Made by a program: the position numbers and the translations under genes. Below, one piece after another: positions 9,895 to 17,688 of a stretch of 64,000 bases of DNA (position 1 is its first letter; every line of letters starts with the position of its first letter). Source of the DNA: Alicyclobacillus pomorum DSM 14955 (GTDB taxonomy: Bacteria > Bacillota > Bacilli > Alicyclobacillales > Alicyclobacillaceae); contig NZ_AXAR01000007.1 of NCBI RefSeq assembly GCF_000472905.1, forward strand, positions 62,001 through 126,000, read 5' to 3'. The notes beneath the pieces were generated by a model. That model made no database searches. It saw nothing but the letters and a program-made list of their open reading frames with translations, and had not been told where the DNA came from.

Positions 9895-11151
9895 GTGGAA
9901 ATTTTACAAGAACTGACATGGCGTGGGCTTGTTCATCAAGTGACAGACATGGAAGGTCTGGAGAAACAGTTGGCTAATCCGACCACGTTGTACGTTGGAT
10001 TCGACCCGACCGCAGATAGCTTGCACATCGGAAGTTTGCTGCCCATCCTGACGCTGCGTCGGTTCCAACTGGCAGGACACCATCCCATCGCGCTGGTGGG
10101 CGGTGCGACAGGGTTGATTGGGGACCCGAGTGGAAAGGCGAGCGAACGGACGTTAAACGACCGGGAAACGGTGGAACAGTGGAGCCAGCGAATTCGCGAG
10201 CAACTCGAGCGCTTTCTCGACTTCGAAAACGTGCCAAATCCCGCAGTCATCGTGAACAACTACGACTGGACACACAGTCTTGACGTCATTTCCTTTTTGC
10301 GGGACATCGGGAAAAACTTTTCATTGAACTACATGCTGGCGAAGGAATCTGTGGAAACGCGCCTAGAACGCGGGATTTCGTTTACAGAATTCAGCTACAT
10401 GATTCTGCAAGCGAACGACTTCTGGAATTTGTTCAAGACCAGGGGGTGTCGCCTAGAAATTGGCGGCAGTGACCAGTGGGGCAACATCACGGCAGGTCTT
10501 GAACTCGTCCGCAAGTTGTCCGGCGAAGAAGTGTACGGCCTAACGATACCTCTCGTGACGAAAGCCGATGGAACGAAGTTCGGCAAGACGGAAGGCGGCG
10601 CGATTTGGTTGGACAGGAACAAGACCACGCCGTATCAGTTTTACCAATTCTGGTTGAACGTGGACGACCGCGACGTCGTTCAGTACCTGAAGTACTTCAC
10701 CTTTTTGTCTCAGGACGACATCGCCGATCTCGCGCACAAGGTCGAGACCAATCCAGGAGCCCGCGAGGCGCAGCGCACGCTGGCTCGTGAAGTCACTACA
10801 CTGGTGCACGGGAAAGCAGATACAGACAGGGCGGAGCAGATTTCGAAGGCGTTGTTCAGCGGCGACATCCGCGAACTGTCGAAGGACGAAATTGCCATGG
10901 TCTTTCGGGACGTTCCCTCGACCGTCCTGGCGAAGTCCGCTGAACCGCTGTTGGTAGATCTCCTGATTCAAGTTGGCGCGTGCTCGTCCAAACGGCAGGC
11001 TCGTGAAGACATTGGCAATGGCGCCGTGTCGCTGAACGGAGTGCGCTGTACTGATGTCGAAAAAGTCGTGGGCGTGGAGGACAGAATCGAGGGAGAATAC
11101 GTCGTGCTGCGGCGCGGCAAGAAAAAGTACTTCCTCGCCAAGTTCGAGTGA
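9895..11151 (+). CDS. tyrS: Tyrosyl-tRNA synthetase
   Basis: A 418-residue class I synthetase that charges tRNA-Tyr. The HIGH-type motif is HIGS (in DSLHIGSLLPI) and the KMSKS equivalent is KFGKT (in ADGTKFGKTEGG). A C-terminal S4 RNA-binding domain occupies about 350-418. The GTG start lies behind AGGAGATG at a good distance. The gene is controlled by the T-box leader directly upstream. A TyrZ-type paralog is not visible in this window. Confidence 0.97.
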   Translation: MEILQELTWRGLVHQVTDMEGLEKQLANPTTLYVGFDPTADSLHIGSLLPILTLRRFQLAGHHPIALVGGATGLIGDPSGKASERTLNDRETVEQWSQRIREQLERFLDFENVPNPAVIVNNYDWTHSLDVISFLRDIGKNFSLNYMLAKESVETRLERGISFTEFSYMILQANDFWNLFKTRGCRLEIGGSDQWGNITAGLELVRKLSGEEVYGLTIPLVTKADGTKFGKTEGGAIWLDRNKTTPYQFYQFWLNVDDRDVVQYLKYFTFLSQDDIADLAHKVETNPGAREAQRTLAREVTTLVHGKADTDRAEQISKALFSGDIRELSKDEIAMVFRDVPSTVLAKSAEPLLVDLLIQVGACSSKRQAREDIGNGAVSLNGVRCTDVEKVVGVEDRIEGEYVVLRRGKKKYFLAKFE

Positions 11152-11202
11152 CCGCGCTTCCTAGAGCCTTCCAAGCGTACACTCATCTCTTGTCCAGATT
11201 GT

Positions 11203-11235
11203 CCCCTCCTCTGCGTATACATGACAGAGGAGGGG
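11203..11235 (+). promoter_or_regulatory. SD-sequestering hairpin before the yunB-like gene
   Basis: Perfect 11-bp inverted repeat CCCCTCCTCTG / CAGAGGAGGGG with an 11-nt loop. The 3' arm is the Shine-Dalgarno of the gene starting at 11242. The loop holds TATACA (11216-11221), and AGATT lies 15 nt further upstream, a possible sigma-E type -10/-35 pair. There is no T-run after the stem, so it is not an ordinary terminator. Confidence 0.6.
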
Positions 11236-11241
11236 ATGTTT

Positions 11242-11961
11242 ATGTCCGCCAAGGGATTTCAATCGGTGAGGTCTTCTCCTACGCAAGGACGGCGAAGTCC
11301 GCGTCGCCCACACTGGTCCTACGCGATTCTCCTGTCCATCCTGGCGTGCGCTTTGCTGATGCTGTACGCCCTCAATGTCAAGATTCGTCCAGCCATCGCC
11401 GCCGGTGCCAAGGCGGTGGCCACACGTGCCGCGAATGCCGCCTTGAACAAGGCAGTAACCGAGGAACTGGCGCGAAGCGCCGCGGCCGAGAACATCGTCC
11501 ACTACAACATGAACCGCACTGGCGATTTGAAAGTGGCTGATTTTGATTTCGCCTACGTGACGAAAGTTCAGTCTGCCGCAACTCAATTGGCAGAAAATTA
11601 CTTGGCGGATTTATCAGACGAAACACTGAGACTCCCGATTGCGCAAACGTTTGGTGGCGCCGTGTTTTCCACCCTGGGGCCTGCCATTCCCGTCCGAGTG
11701 AATCTGGTAGGTTCCGCGCATTCCTCCGTCAGCGTGGAATCCAAGTCCGTGGGTATCAATCAGACGGTGCATATCCTTTACTTGCAATTGAACGCCGAGG
11801 TGCAGGTTGTGGCTCCCCTTGTGGCGCAACCCGTATCCGTACAATCACGGGTGCCTCTGGCCTACGTGGTGTTCAACGGGCAGGTACCGAACACGTATTA
11901 CGGTGGATGGTCGCAAAGTCCTACTTTGCCACCGACGTCTTCCGGGCAAGGCGGTCACTAG
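11242..11961 (+). CDS. yunB: Sporulation protein YunB family
   Basis: A 239-residue protein with a Ser/Arg/Pro-rich N-terminus and one membrane anchor at ~28-46. A long extracytoplasmic domain follows (KIRPAIAAGAKAVATRAAN..., then IPVRVNLVGSAHSSV), the YunB layout; these motifs resemble the YunB/SpoIIR-neighbour family. B. subtilis yunB is a mother-cell gene needed for efficient sporulation; its biochemical role is unknown. ATG 11221 and 11236 are in frame, but 11242 has the best SD spacing (8 nt from GAGGAGGGG). It is separated from tyrS by 90 nt holding the hairpin described above. Confidence 0.8.
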   Translation: MSAKGFQSVRSSPTQGRRSPRRPHWSYAILLSILACALLMLYALNVKIRPAIAAGAKAVATRAANAALNKAVTEELARSAAAENIVHYNMNRTGDLKVADFDFAYVTKVQSAATQLAENYLADLSDETLRLPIAQTFGGAVFSTLGPAIPVRVNLVGSAHSSVSVESKSVGINQTVHILYLQLNAEVQVVAPLVAQPVSVQSRVPLAYVVFNGQVPNTYYGGWSQSPTLPPTSSGQGGH

Positions 11962-12085
11962 TATTCATGCGTGCTGACACGGTCTTGAAACGCCTATTTT
12001 TGTGCTTCAAATGGGCACTTTCTGGGCATCCGCATATACTGGCAGGGACGTTGCGCCACAGCGGGCGCCAAGGGAGGCAGGATGC

Positions 12086-13087
12086 ATGAAGAAGTACATT
12101 GTTCGCGACGGCGATACGATGTGGACCATCAGCAAAGAGACAGGCGTGCGTTTAAACCTGTTGATGGCGGCCAATCCGCAGGTCACAGACCCGAATCGCC
12201 TGAGGCCGGGGAACGTCATTGTCATCCCGGAACTGTACAAAAAGACAGAGACCAAGCCATCCGGGGAACCTTCAAGACCTCCGACTCAACCAGCGCCGGC
12301 AGGCGCAGTGCCGCCATACTTTGGATTCGTCTGGCCTCATGTGGTCAAGGCGGGCGAGACGTGGGAATCCATCGCAGCCGGATACAACGCATCCGTAGCA
12401 CAATTAAAGGAGCTCAATCCCAGTCAACCCGAGGGGCGGGTGCGCGAGGGGCAAGTCATTTACGTTCCCGGTGTCACATCACAGGGGACGCCTACTCCAG
12501 GCTCCGAGACACAAGCCATGCCTTCGCCTACGGGTCAGCCGTATGGGGCACCCGACCAGTATCCACCTGAGGACATGCAACCGTGGCCACCGGAGACATT
12601 TGGCTCGGGAGCCCAACCGTATCACCCGCCGACGGGTTACCCCCCGAATGCTATGCCGTATCCGCCTGGCGGAATGTACCCAGGACCGGGTGTCATGCCG
12701 CAACAGGGTACTGTTCCGCAACCGGGTTTCGAGCCGTACGGCCCGCATACACATTATCCGTACCGCACCCGTAAGGCGCCGAAGCTCATTCCAGGTGCGA
12801 ACATGGTGAGGCCCGCGTACTCCGGCTACTGGGCATTCATTCCATACCAACCGCATCTGTACGGAATGCCCCCAGTGCCCATGGCACCCAGTCCACCGAT
12901 GCACTTGCCAGCGGCTTGGTACAGCGACGGGAATGACAGTAGCTCGAGTTGGCGTGGTGGTGAAGACTCCGACTGGACTGTCATGGAGTGGGAAGAATCT
13001 GTTGCATCGCAGGAAAATCGAGCTTCCCGCTCTCATGTCGAGAAAGCGCATGATGAATCCCGAGAGACCCAACGCGACTCGGATTGA
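12086..13087 (+). CDS. LysM-domain spore-coat-type protein, Pro-rich
   Basis: A 333-residue protein. Two LysM modules are visible, at about 3-48 (YIVRDGDTMWTISKETGV) and 86-133 (HVVKAGETWESIAAGYNA). The rest is rich in Pro, Tyr, Gly and Met, followed by an acidic/basic tail. There is no signal peptide, which fits a cytoplasmic mother-cell coat or cortex-interface protein such as SafA or SpoVID rather than a secreted hydrolase. The ATG at 12086 has SD AGGGAGG; a longer in-frame ATG at 12002 has none. It overlaps the next gene by 35 nt. Confidence 0.8.
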   Translation: MKKYIVRDGDTMWTISKETGVRLNLLMAANPQVTDPNRLRPGNVIVIPELYKKTETKPSGEPSRPPTQPAPAGAVPPYFGFVWPHVVKAGETWESIAAGYNASVAQLKELNPSQPEGRVREGQVIYVPGVTSQGTPTPGSETQAMPSPTGQPYGAPDQYPPEDMQPWPPETFGSGAQPYHPPTGYPPNAMPYPPGGMYPGPGVMPQQGTVPQPGFEPYGPHTHYPYRTRKAPKLIPGANMVRPAYSGYWAFIPYQPHLYGMPPVPMAPSPPMHLPAAWYSDGNDSSSSWRGGEDSDWTVMEWEESVASQENRASRSHVEKAHDESRETQRDSD

Positions 13088-14042
13088 CAAGCGGAAACTG
13101 GCCGCGGCACTGGAACGCTTTTACGGTCTTTCCGTCGTCCGTGTAGTCCAAATGCGCACGGTCTGCGGCGTCTTCACGACAACGGGCGAGCGGTGGATCT
13201 GGAAATGTGTTCGCCGACAGTCCGTCATTCCGCTGCGCCTACAGGTTCAGACCTCCGTCTCTGCGGCGTTGCAGGAACACGGCATTGTGGCGCCGATGCC
13301 CACGCGAAACCGTTACGGCGAATGGGTTACACAAATCGGGACTGACCTTGGCTACCTGCAGCCGTGGGTATCCGGCAGGCACGTGAATTTAGGAGACCCG
13401 TCGGAGCGGCTCAGAGCCGTAGCGACGTTAGCAGCGTTCCACAGTGTCGCAGGCCGTCTCCTGCTCCATCCGCGCCCTGAGTTGATGCGTCCACCACTGT
13501 GCGCGAAACTCGCGATGAAGCGAGATTTTCTCTACGCCAAATGGGACCAGGTCACAGTTTGTTGTCCGGAGGCGAAGAGTCAGGCAGAGGCGCTCTTCAG
13601 TGCAGCGGACCTTGCAGTGCATGCCGCCAGGCGCGTGCATATCCTTCGTTACGCACATCGCGACATGGCACCACACAACCTACTGTTGCAAGCGGACGGC
13701 AACGTGGCACTGATTGACTTCGATGAGGCAGGTTTTGACGATCCGCTCGTCGATATTTTGCAGTGTACAAATCATGGGATTCACTTCGGCGGTCTCGGTG
13801 CAGGTTACTTTTGCGACATCCTCGAAGCGTACCGGCGGAATTGCCCGATGGATGGAGAGCGCGAGCAGGCGCTGTGGGCGATGTTCGGCTTTCCTGAATT
13901 GCTGTATCGAGCAGTCTTGGAGTGGATGCGCGAAGGGCATGCCGATGGAGACCAGAGGCTGGAGGAAGCGTTGACGTTGGAGCGGATGCGGAGATTGGTG
14001 CTGACAGAGGAACGGACGCCGAACGGTGGGCACAGCCGATGA
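13053..14042 (+). CDS. CotS/YsxE-type phosphotransferase-like protein
   Basis: About 329 residues of aminoglycoside/choline kinase fold. The catalytic loop HRDMAPHNLLL and the metal-binding IDFDEAGFDDP are present, so it looks catalytically competent. Bacilli use this family for spore-coat proteins (CotS, CotI, YutH, YsxE). It overlaps the LysM gene, and the pairing of a LysM morphogenetic protein with a YsxE-like kinase recalls spoVID-ysxE of B. subtilis. Start is uncertain: ATG 13050 or 13053, with a poor SD, suggests translation coupled to the LysM gene. Substrate unknown. Confidence 0.72.
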   Translation: MNPERPNATRIDKRKLAAALERFYGLSVVRVVQMRTVCGVFTTTGERWIWKCVRRQSVIPLRLQVQTSVSAALQEHGIVAPMPTRNRYGEWVTQIGTDLGYLQPWVSGRHVNLGDPSERLRAVATLAAFHSVAGRLLLHPRPELMRPPLCAKLAMKRDFLYAKWDQVTVCCPEAKSQAEALFSAADLAVHAARRVHILRYAHRDMAPHNLLLQADGNVALIDFDEAGFDDPLVDILQCTNHGIHFGGLGAGYFCDILEAYRRNCPMDGEREQALWAMFGFPELLYRAVLEWMREGHADGDQRLEEALTLERMRRLVLTEERTPNGGHSR

Positions 14043-14055
14043 CTGTGCCCATTTG
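14027..14055 (+). terminator. Weak terminator overlapping the kinase-like gene's stop codon
   Basis: Stem TGGGCACAG / CTGTGCCCA with loop CCGATGA, which contains the TGA stop, followed by a short T-rich stretch (TTTGCTTTC). Confidence 0.5.
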
Positions 14056-14119
14056 CTTTCACCAAGCGGCAGGGTATACTGAGAGGCGGTGAAAATAACA
14101 CGAAGAGGCCTCTGGGAGT

Positions 14120-14998
14120 GTGACGTACGTGACGCAGCAGGTGAGAGTGGCACTTGGACAAGTTCGGCCAGTGCTCGGCGACGTCAAGGCAAATCTGGAC
14201 AAACACCTGACATGGGTCGAACAGGCTAAGGGAGAGGGCGCTTCTGTCGTCGTTTTTCCGGAGCTTGGACTGACCGGCTACCAAGTGCAGGATCTGACAC
14301 TTGATGTCGCCCGTACGCTGAAAGACGCGGACATCCGCCAAATGGTGGATGCCAGCCGCGACATCGATATTACATTCAGTTTCGTGGAAGAATCGCAGGA
14401 ACATCTTTTTTATGTATCCACAGTCTATGCGTCCGAGGGGGAAATTCGGCACGTGCACCGCAAGGTGTATTTGCCTACATACGGCATGTTCGATGAAGGA
14501 CGTTATTTTGCGCGCGGCGACCGCTTTGACACAGTCCAGACGAAGTACGGGACAACCGGGATGTTAATCTGCGAGGACGCTTGGCACGTGTCCAGTCCGT
14601 ACTTGTTGTCTTTGGCTGGATCGGACCTCTTGATTCTTCCGGCGGCCAGTCCTGCCCGCAGTGTGACCGAGCAAGACCAGTTCGGATCTCAAAAATTCTG
14701 GCAGGATTTGTTGCAGGTGTACGCGCAGCTGTTCGGCGTGTTTATTGTGTTTGTCAACCGCGTGGGGTTCGAAGACGGCATTAACTTTTTCGGGGGCTCT
14801 GGCGTAGTCAGTCCGACGGGCGAGTGGGTGGTGCACGCCCCGACTCTCGAGGAAACGCTTGTGGTGGGTGATCTGGATATGACACTCATCCGGCGCGCTC
14901 GCTTTACAACCCCGATTTTGCGGGACGAAAATAAGGACTTGGTCCTGCGTTCACTGAATCGACTGGTACATGGGCAGGAAGCGAGGGACGCGTGGTGA
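14120..14998 (+). CDS. Nitrilase-superfamily amidohydrolase, likely glutaminase partner of NadE
   Basis: A 292-residue carbon-nitrogen hydrolase with the Glu-Lys-Cys triad in FPELGLTGY (E), HRKVYLPTYG (K) and LICEDAWH (C). The sequence around the Lys (YLPTYGMFDEGRYF) closely resembles the glutaminase half of glutamine-dependent NAD synthetases. The GTG start is at 14120, with a second in-frame GTG at 14129. Its stop overlaps the nadE start (GTGGTGA), so the two are translationally coupled. I infer that it hydrolyses glutamine and passes ammonia to NadE; a separate omega-amidase-like activity is possible. Confidence 0.75.
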   Translation: MTYVTQQVRVALGQVRPVLGDVKANLDKHLTWVEQAKGEGASVVVFPELGLTGYQVQDLTLDVARTLKDADIRQMVDASRDIDITFSFVEESQEHLFYVSTVYASEGEIRHVHRKVYLPTYGMFDEGRYFARGDRFDTVQTKYGTTGMLICEDAWHVSSPYLLSLAGSDLLILPAASPARSVTEQDQFGSQKFWQDLLQVYAQLFGVFIVFVNRVGFEDGINFFGGSGVVSPTGEWVVHAPTLEETLVVGDLDMTLIRRARFTTPILRDENKDLVLRSLNRLVHGQEARDAW

Positions 14999-15846
14999 AT
15001 ACGGAGATTGCACGCCGCCTTCAGATCAATGAGAAACTGACGGCTGAAGTACTGACGGCGTTTATCCGGGAAGAGGTCGAGAAGGCAGGGTTTCAGAAGG
15101 TGGTTTTCGGCCTGTCCGGTGGCATCGACTCGGCGCTTGTGGCATATCTGGCTGTACGCGCTTTGGGATCGGAACGGTGTCACGCTGTGATGATGCCGTA
15201 CACCACAAGTAACCCGAAAAGCTTATCCGACGCTCAGGCCGTGGTGGATGACTTAGGTTTGCAGGCACTGGTGGTTCCCATCAGTGCGCCTGTGGATGCG
15301 TTTTTTGCGGCGATGGACGAACGATTAGGGGTCCCGGCAACCCCTCTGCGACGAGGCAACCGCATGGCGCGCGAGCGAATGAGCACGTTGTTTGACCTGT
15401 CCGCCCACTTTTCTGCCTTGGTTCTTGGCACAAGTAACAAGACCGAGTTGTTGTTGGGGTACGGCACGCAGTTTGGCGATCTCGCGAGCGCACTCAACCC
15501 TATCGGCGACCTCTACAAGTCGCAGGTGCGACAGTTGTCGCGTTATCTGGGGGTTCCGCAGTCAATTCTCGAGAAGCCCCCAAGTGCCGACCTATGGCAA
15601 GATCAGACGGACGAAAAGGAGCTTGGTTTCACGTACGAGTTTGCCGACGAGGTGTTGTACCAACTTGTGGACCTTCGCTGCTCCGTCGACGATTTGATCC
15701 GCCAAGGGTACGACGCCGCCACGCTGCAAGCCATCGTCCGTCGCGTGGAGCGCAATCAATACAAGAGAAAGCCGCCCATTATTGCGAAGTTGTCGTCGCG
15801 TACGGTCGGCGTCGACTTTCGTTATTTACGCGACTGGGGGCAGTGA
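14992..15846 (+). CDS. nadE: NAD+ synthase
   Basis: A 284-residue ATP-pyrophosphatase-fold enzyme that converts deamido-NAD to NAD. The P-loop is LSGGIDSALVAYL. Downstream signatures are GTSNKTELLLGYGT, GDLASALNPIGDLYK and KPPSADLWQDQTDE. The length is that of the stand-alone (NH3-type) enzyme, without a fused glutaminase domain. The start GTG (14992, or 14995) overlaps the nitrilase stop by 7 or 4 nt. Confidence 0.94.
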   Translation: MVNTEIARRLQINEKLTAEVLTAFIREEVEKAGFQKVVFGLSGGIDSALVAYLAVRALGSERCHAVMMPYTTSNPKSLSDAQAVVDDLGLQALVVPISAPVDAFFAAMDERLGVPATPLRRGNRMARERMSTLFDLSAHFSALVLGTSNKTELLLGYGTQFGDLASALNPIGDLYKSQVRQLSRYLGVPQSILEKPPSADLWQDQTDEKELGFTYEFADEVLYQLVDLRCSVDDLIRQGYDAATLQAIVRRVERNQYKRKPPIIAKLSSRTVGVDFRYLRDWGQ

Positions 15847-15887
15847 AGCGTACAGCATGGTTGATACAACACTGAGGGGGGAAATCC

Positions 15888-16619
15888 ATGGCTGGGCATT
15901 CGAAATGGCACAACATCCAACGGCGAAAGGGAAAGCAGGACGCGATTCGCGGCCAGTTGTTCACGAAGTTGTCCCGAGATATCTACTTGGCTGCGAAGGA
16001 AGGCGGGGGGAATCCGGAGACCAACTTCCGGCTGAAGGTCGCCATTGAACGGGCAAGGCAAAACAATTTGCCTGCGGACAACATTGCTCGCACGATTGCG
16101 AAGGCGACGGGAACCCTGCAAGGTGTTTCGTACGAGGAATTGATGTACGAAGGGTACGGTCCGTACGGCGTGGCCATCATGCTGGATATTGTGACGGACA
16201 ACCGCAATCGGACAGCGGCCGATGTACGTCACATTTTCTCCAAGCGGGGCGGAAACCTCGGTGAAGCCGGTTGTGTTTCGTGGATGTTCCACCGCATCGG
16301 CGCTATCACCATCCTGAAGGAAGGCTGTCCCATGAGCGGGGATGAATTGATGCTGCAGGCTTTGGAAGCCGGAGCAGATGACATCAAGGAAGACGAGGAT
16401 TCCTACCTTGTCATTACGGCGCCAGAGGCATTCAAGTCAGTCCGGGACGCGTTGGAAGGTGCGGGCTTGACGTTGGAGGACGCGGAGTTGACGTACCAAC
16501 CAGACAACTGGATGACGCTGGACGGCGAACAAGCAGAAGCAGTCATGGACCTGATAGAAGCGCTCGAGGCGCACGATGACGTGCAAAACGTCTATACGAA
16601 CTTCGAGCCCGCAGACTGA
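15888..16619 (+). CDS. YebC/PmpR family (TACO1-like) protein
   Basis: A 243-residue protein with the family hallmark N-terminus GHSKWHNIQRRKGKQD and the conserved NLPADNI and GYGPYGVA segments. Members have been described as DNA-binding regulators and, more recently, as factors that help ribosomes through proline stretches. Three-domain length is normal. ATG behind GAGGGGG. In Bacilli it lies near bofC-ruvAB, as here. Confidence 0.95.
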   Translation: MAGHSKWHNIQRRKGKQDAIRGQLFTKLSRDIYLAAKEGGGNPETNFRLKVAIERARQNNLPADNIARTIAKATGTLQGVSYEELMYEGYGPYGVAIMLDIVTDNRNRTAADVRHIFSKRGGNLGEAGCVSWMFHRIGAITILKEGCPMSGDELMLQALEAGADDIKEDEDSYLVITAPEAFKSVRDALEGAGLTLEDAELTYQPDNWMTLDGEQAEAVMDLIEALEAHDDVQNVYTNFEPAD

Positions 16620-16647
16620 ATAACCGTAGATCCCGAGTGGCATGCTA
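16618..16647 (+). promoter_or_regulatory. Sigma-G/sigma-F type promoter
   Basis: GAATA (16618-16622), 18-nt spacer, CATGCTA (16641-16647). This fits the B. subtilis sigma-G consensus (GHATR, 17-18 nt, CATNMTA) at every constrained position. The -35 overlaps the yebC stop codon. It would start transcription near 16654, 25 nt before the secreted protein gene. Confidence 0.7.
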
Positions 16648-16678
16648 GTCTCGACCAGGATGGAGAGGGTGAGGAAGC

Positions 16679-17056
16679 ATGCCGAAGCGGACTCGGACAT
16701 TTGCCAACTGTGCAGTAGGCGGCATAGCGACAGGGCTATTTCTTCTGTGTGGTGCACTGTTTTTGCCTCAAGTCGCATGTGCCGATACTCCGTCGGTATT
16801 CGACTTTGGCCAACCCGTCACAGCGCAGGCGTGGGCTACCGTGCAATCGCACCCTCAGCCGGCGGCGTTTGTCACGCTGTACCCGGATGGGAGAGGCAGT
16901 ATTCAGGTGCGCCAGATTGCGGACGACACGCTCAACGCCTTCGCGACAGAATCCTCCAGTTGGCGGATGGACCATGGGCTGACGTGGTTTGTTCAGATGC
17001 CTGTGTATGTGAAAGAGGTCGCGCCGCTGCCGGGGTTTGGCGAAAGTTCAGTATAG
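16679..17056 (+). CDS. Small secreted protein in the bofC position
   Basis: 125 residues with a clear signal peptide (hydrophobic core ~12-32, likely cut after ACA-D) and an ~90-residue exported part (AAFVTLYPDGRGSIQV, GLTWFVQMPVYVKEV). I do not recognise a family from sequence. Its place between yebC and ruvCAB and its forespore-type promoter match bofC, which B. subtilis makes in the forespore and exports to the intermembrane space to restrain SpoIVB signalling. BofC-like function is therefore inferred from context only. SD GTGAGG; followed by a strong terminator. Confidence 0.7.
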   Translation: MPKRTRTFANCAVGGIATGLFLLCGALFLPQVACADTPSVFDFGQPVTAQAWATVQSHPQPAAFVTLYPDGRGSIQVRQIADDTLNAFATESSSWRMDHGLTWFVQMPVYVKEVAPLPGFGESSV

Positions 17057-17144
17057 CCCTACTGTGCATGTTGCGTGCCCGGATATCTTTATAGGAACAG
17101 ATGTATCAAGCGATTCGTTTTGCACAATTTCATTGGAATGGTTC

Positions 17145-17179
17145 AGGCATTCGTTTCCGCGCGGAACGAATGCCTTTTT
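17145..17179 (+). terminator. Intrinsic terminator
   Basis: Stem AGGCATTCGTTTCCGC / GCGGAACGAATGCCT (one bulged T) followed by a run of T. It closes the bofC-position transcription unit. Confidence 0.9.
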
Positions 17180-17212
17180 GGTGTGGAGGGAGAAATTTAC
17201 GTGTAAGCCCTC

Positions 17213-17248
17213 TTGTATTAAGTGTATTACATGTTATGATACACTTAA
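17213..17248 (+). promoter_or_regulatory. Promoter with YtrA-type operator
   Basis: -35 TTGTAT (17213-17218), 16-nt spacer, -10 TATGAT (17235-17240). A perfect 10-bp inverted repeat TTAAGTGTAT / ATACACTTAA (arms 17218-17227 and 17239-17248) covers the promoter. Within it AGTGTA and TACACT are separated by exactly 13 nt, the arrangement reported for the B. subtilis YtrA operator. The gene downstream is a YtrA-type GntR regulator, so autorepression is likely. Confidence 0.8.
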
Positions 17249-17286
17249 ATCACATGATACTCCTGGGTCTCTCGATGGGAGGGAGG

Positions 17287-17688
17287 ATGTTGGATGAACG
17301 CCAAGTTGGCTCACTGCGCTTTCGCTTGGATCTCAGCCGGCCGATTTACGAGCAAATTCTGGAGCAAATGAGCAGCGCCATCGCCAGGGGAGACATTCCC
17401 CTCGGTGAAAAAATCCCGTCGGTTCGAGAAATGGCGCAAGCCCTGAGGGTAACGCCGAATACGGTCATGCACGCGTACCAGGAAATGGAACGAGAGGGCT
17501 TGACAGAGACGCGGCGAGGGCAGGGTACGTTTATCACCACGTCGCAGGAACGCGTGGAACAATTTCGGACAGAACTGGCTCACCGCGTGATGGAAGAGTT
17601 CTTGCAGAAGATGAAGAGCCTTGGCTACTCCTGGGAAGACATTCTGAAATACCTACAAGCGAAACGGGGAGGCGACAGTGACCCATGA
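17287..17688 (+). CDS. GntR-family transcriptional regulator, YtrA subfamily
   Basis: A 133-residue protein with an N-terminal winged helix (RPIYEQILEQM, IPSVREMAQALRVTPNTV, RRGQGTFI) and the short helical C-terminus typical of YtrA regulators, without an effector domain. YtrA-type repressors control ABC transporters for cell-wall-active antibiotics. ATG 17287 directly follows a GGGAGG; a TTG at 17290 is the alternative. Its stop overlaps the start of the ATPase remnant (ATGA). The gene looks intact while both transporter genes are broken. Confidence 0.88.
   Translation: MLDERQVGSLRFRLDLSRPIYEQILEQMSSAIARGDIPLGEKIPSVREMAQALRVTPNTVMHAYQEMEREGLTETRRGQGTFITTSQERVEQFRTELAHRVMEEFLQKMKSLGYSWEDILKYLQAKRGGDSDP

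Noticed and set aside
12033-12040. CATATACT upstream of the LysM gene as a sigma-K or sigma-E -10
   Set aside because: No -35 at the right distance; kept only as a possibility.
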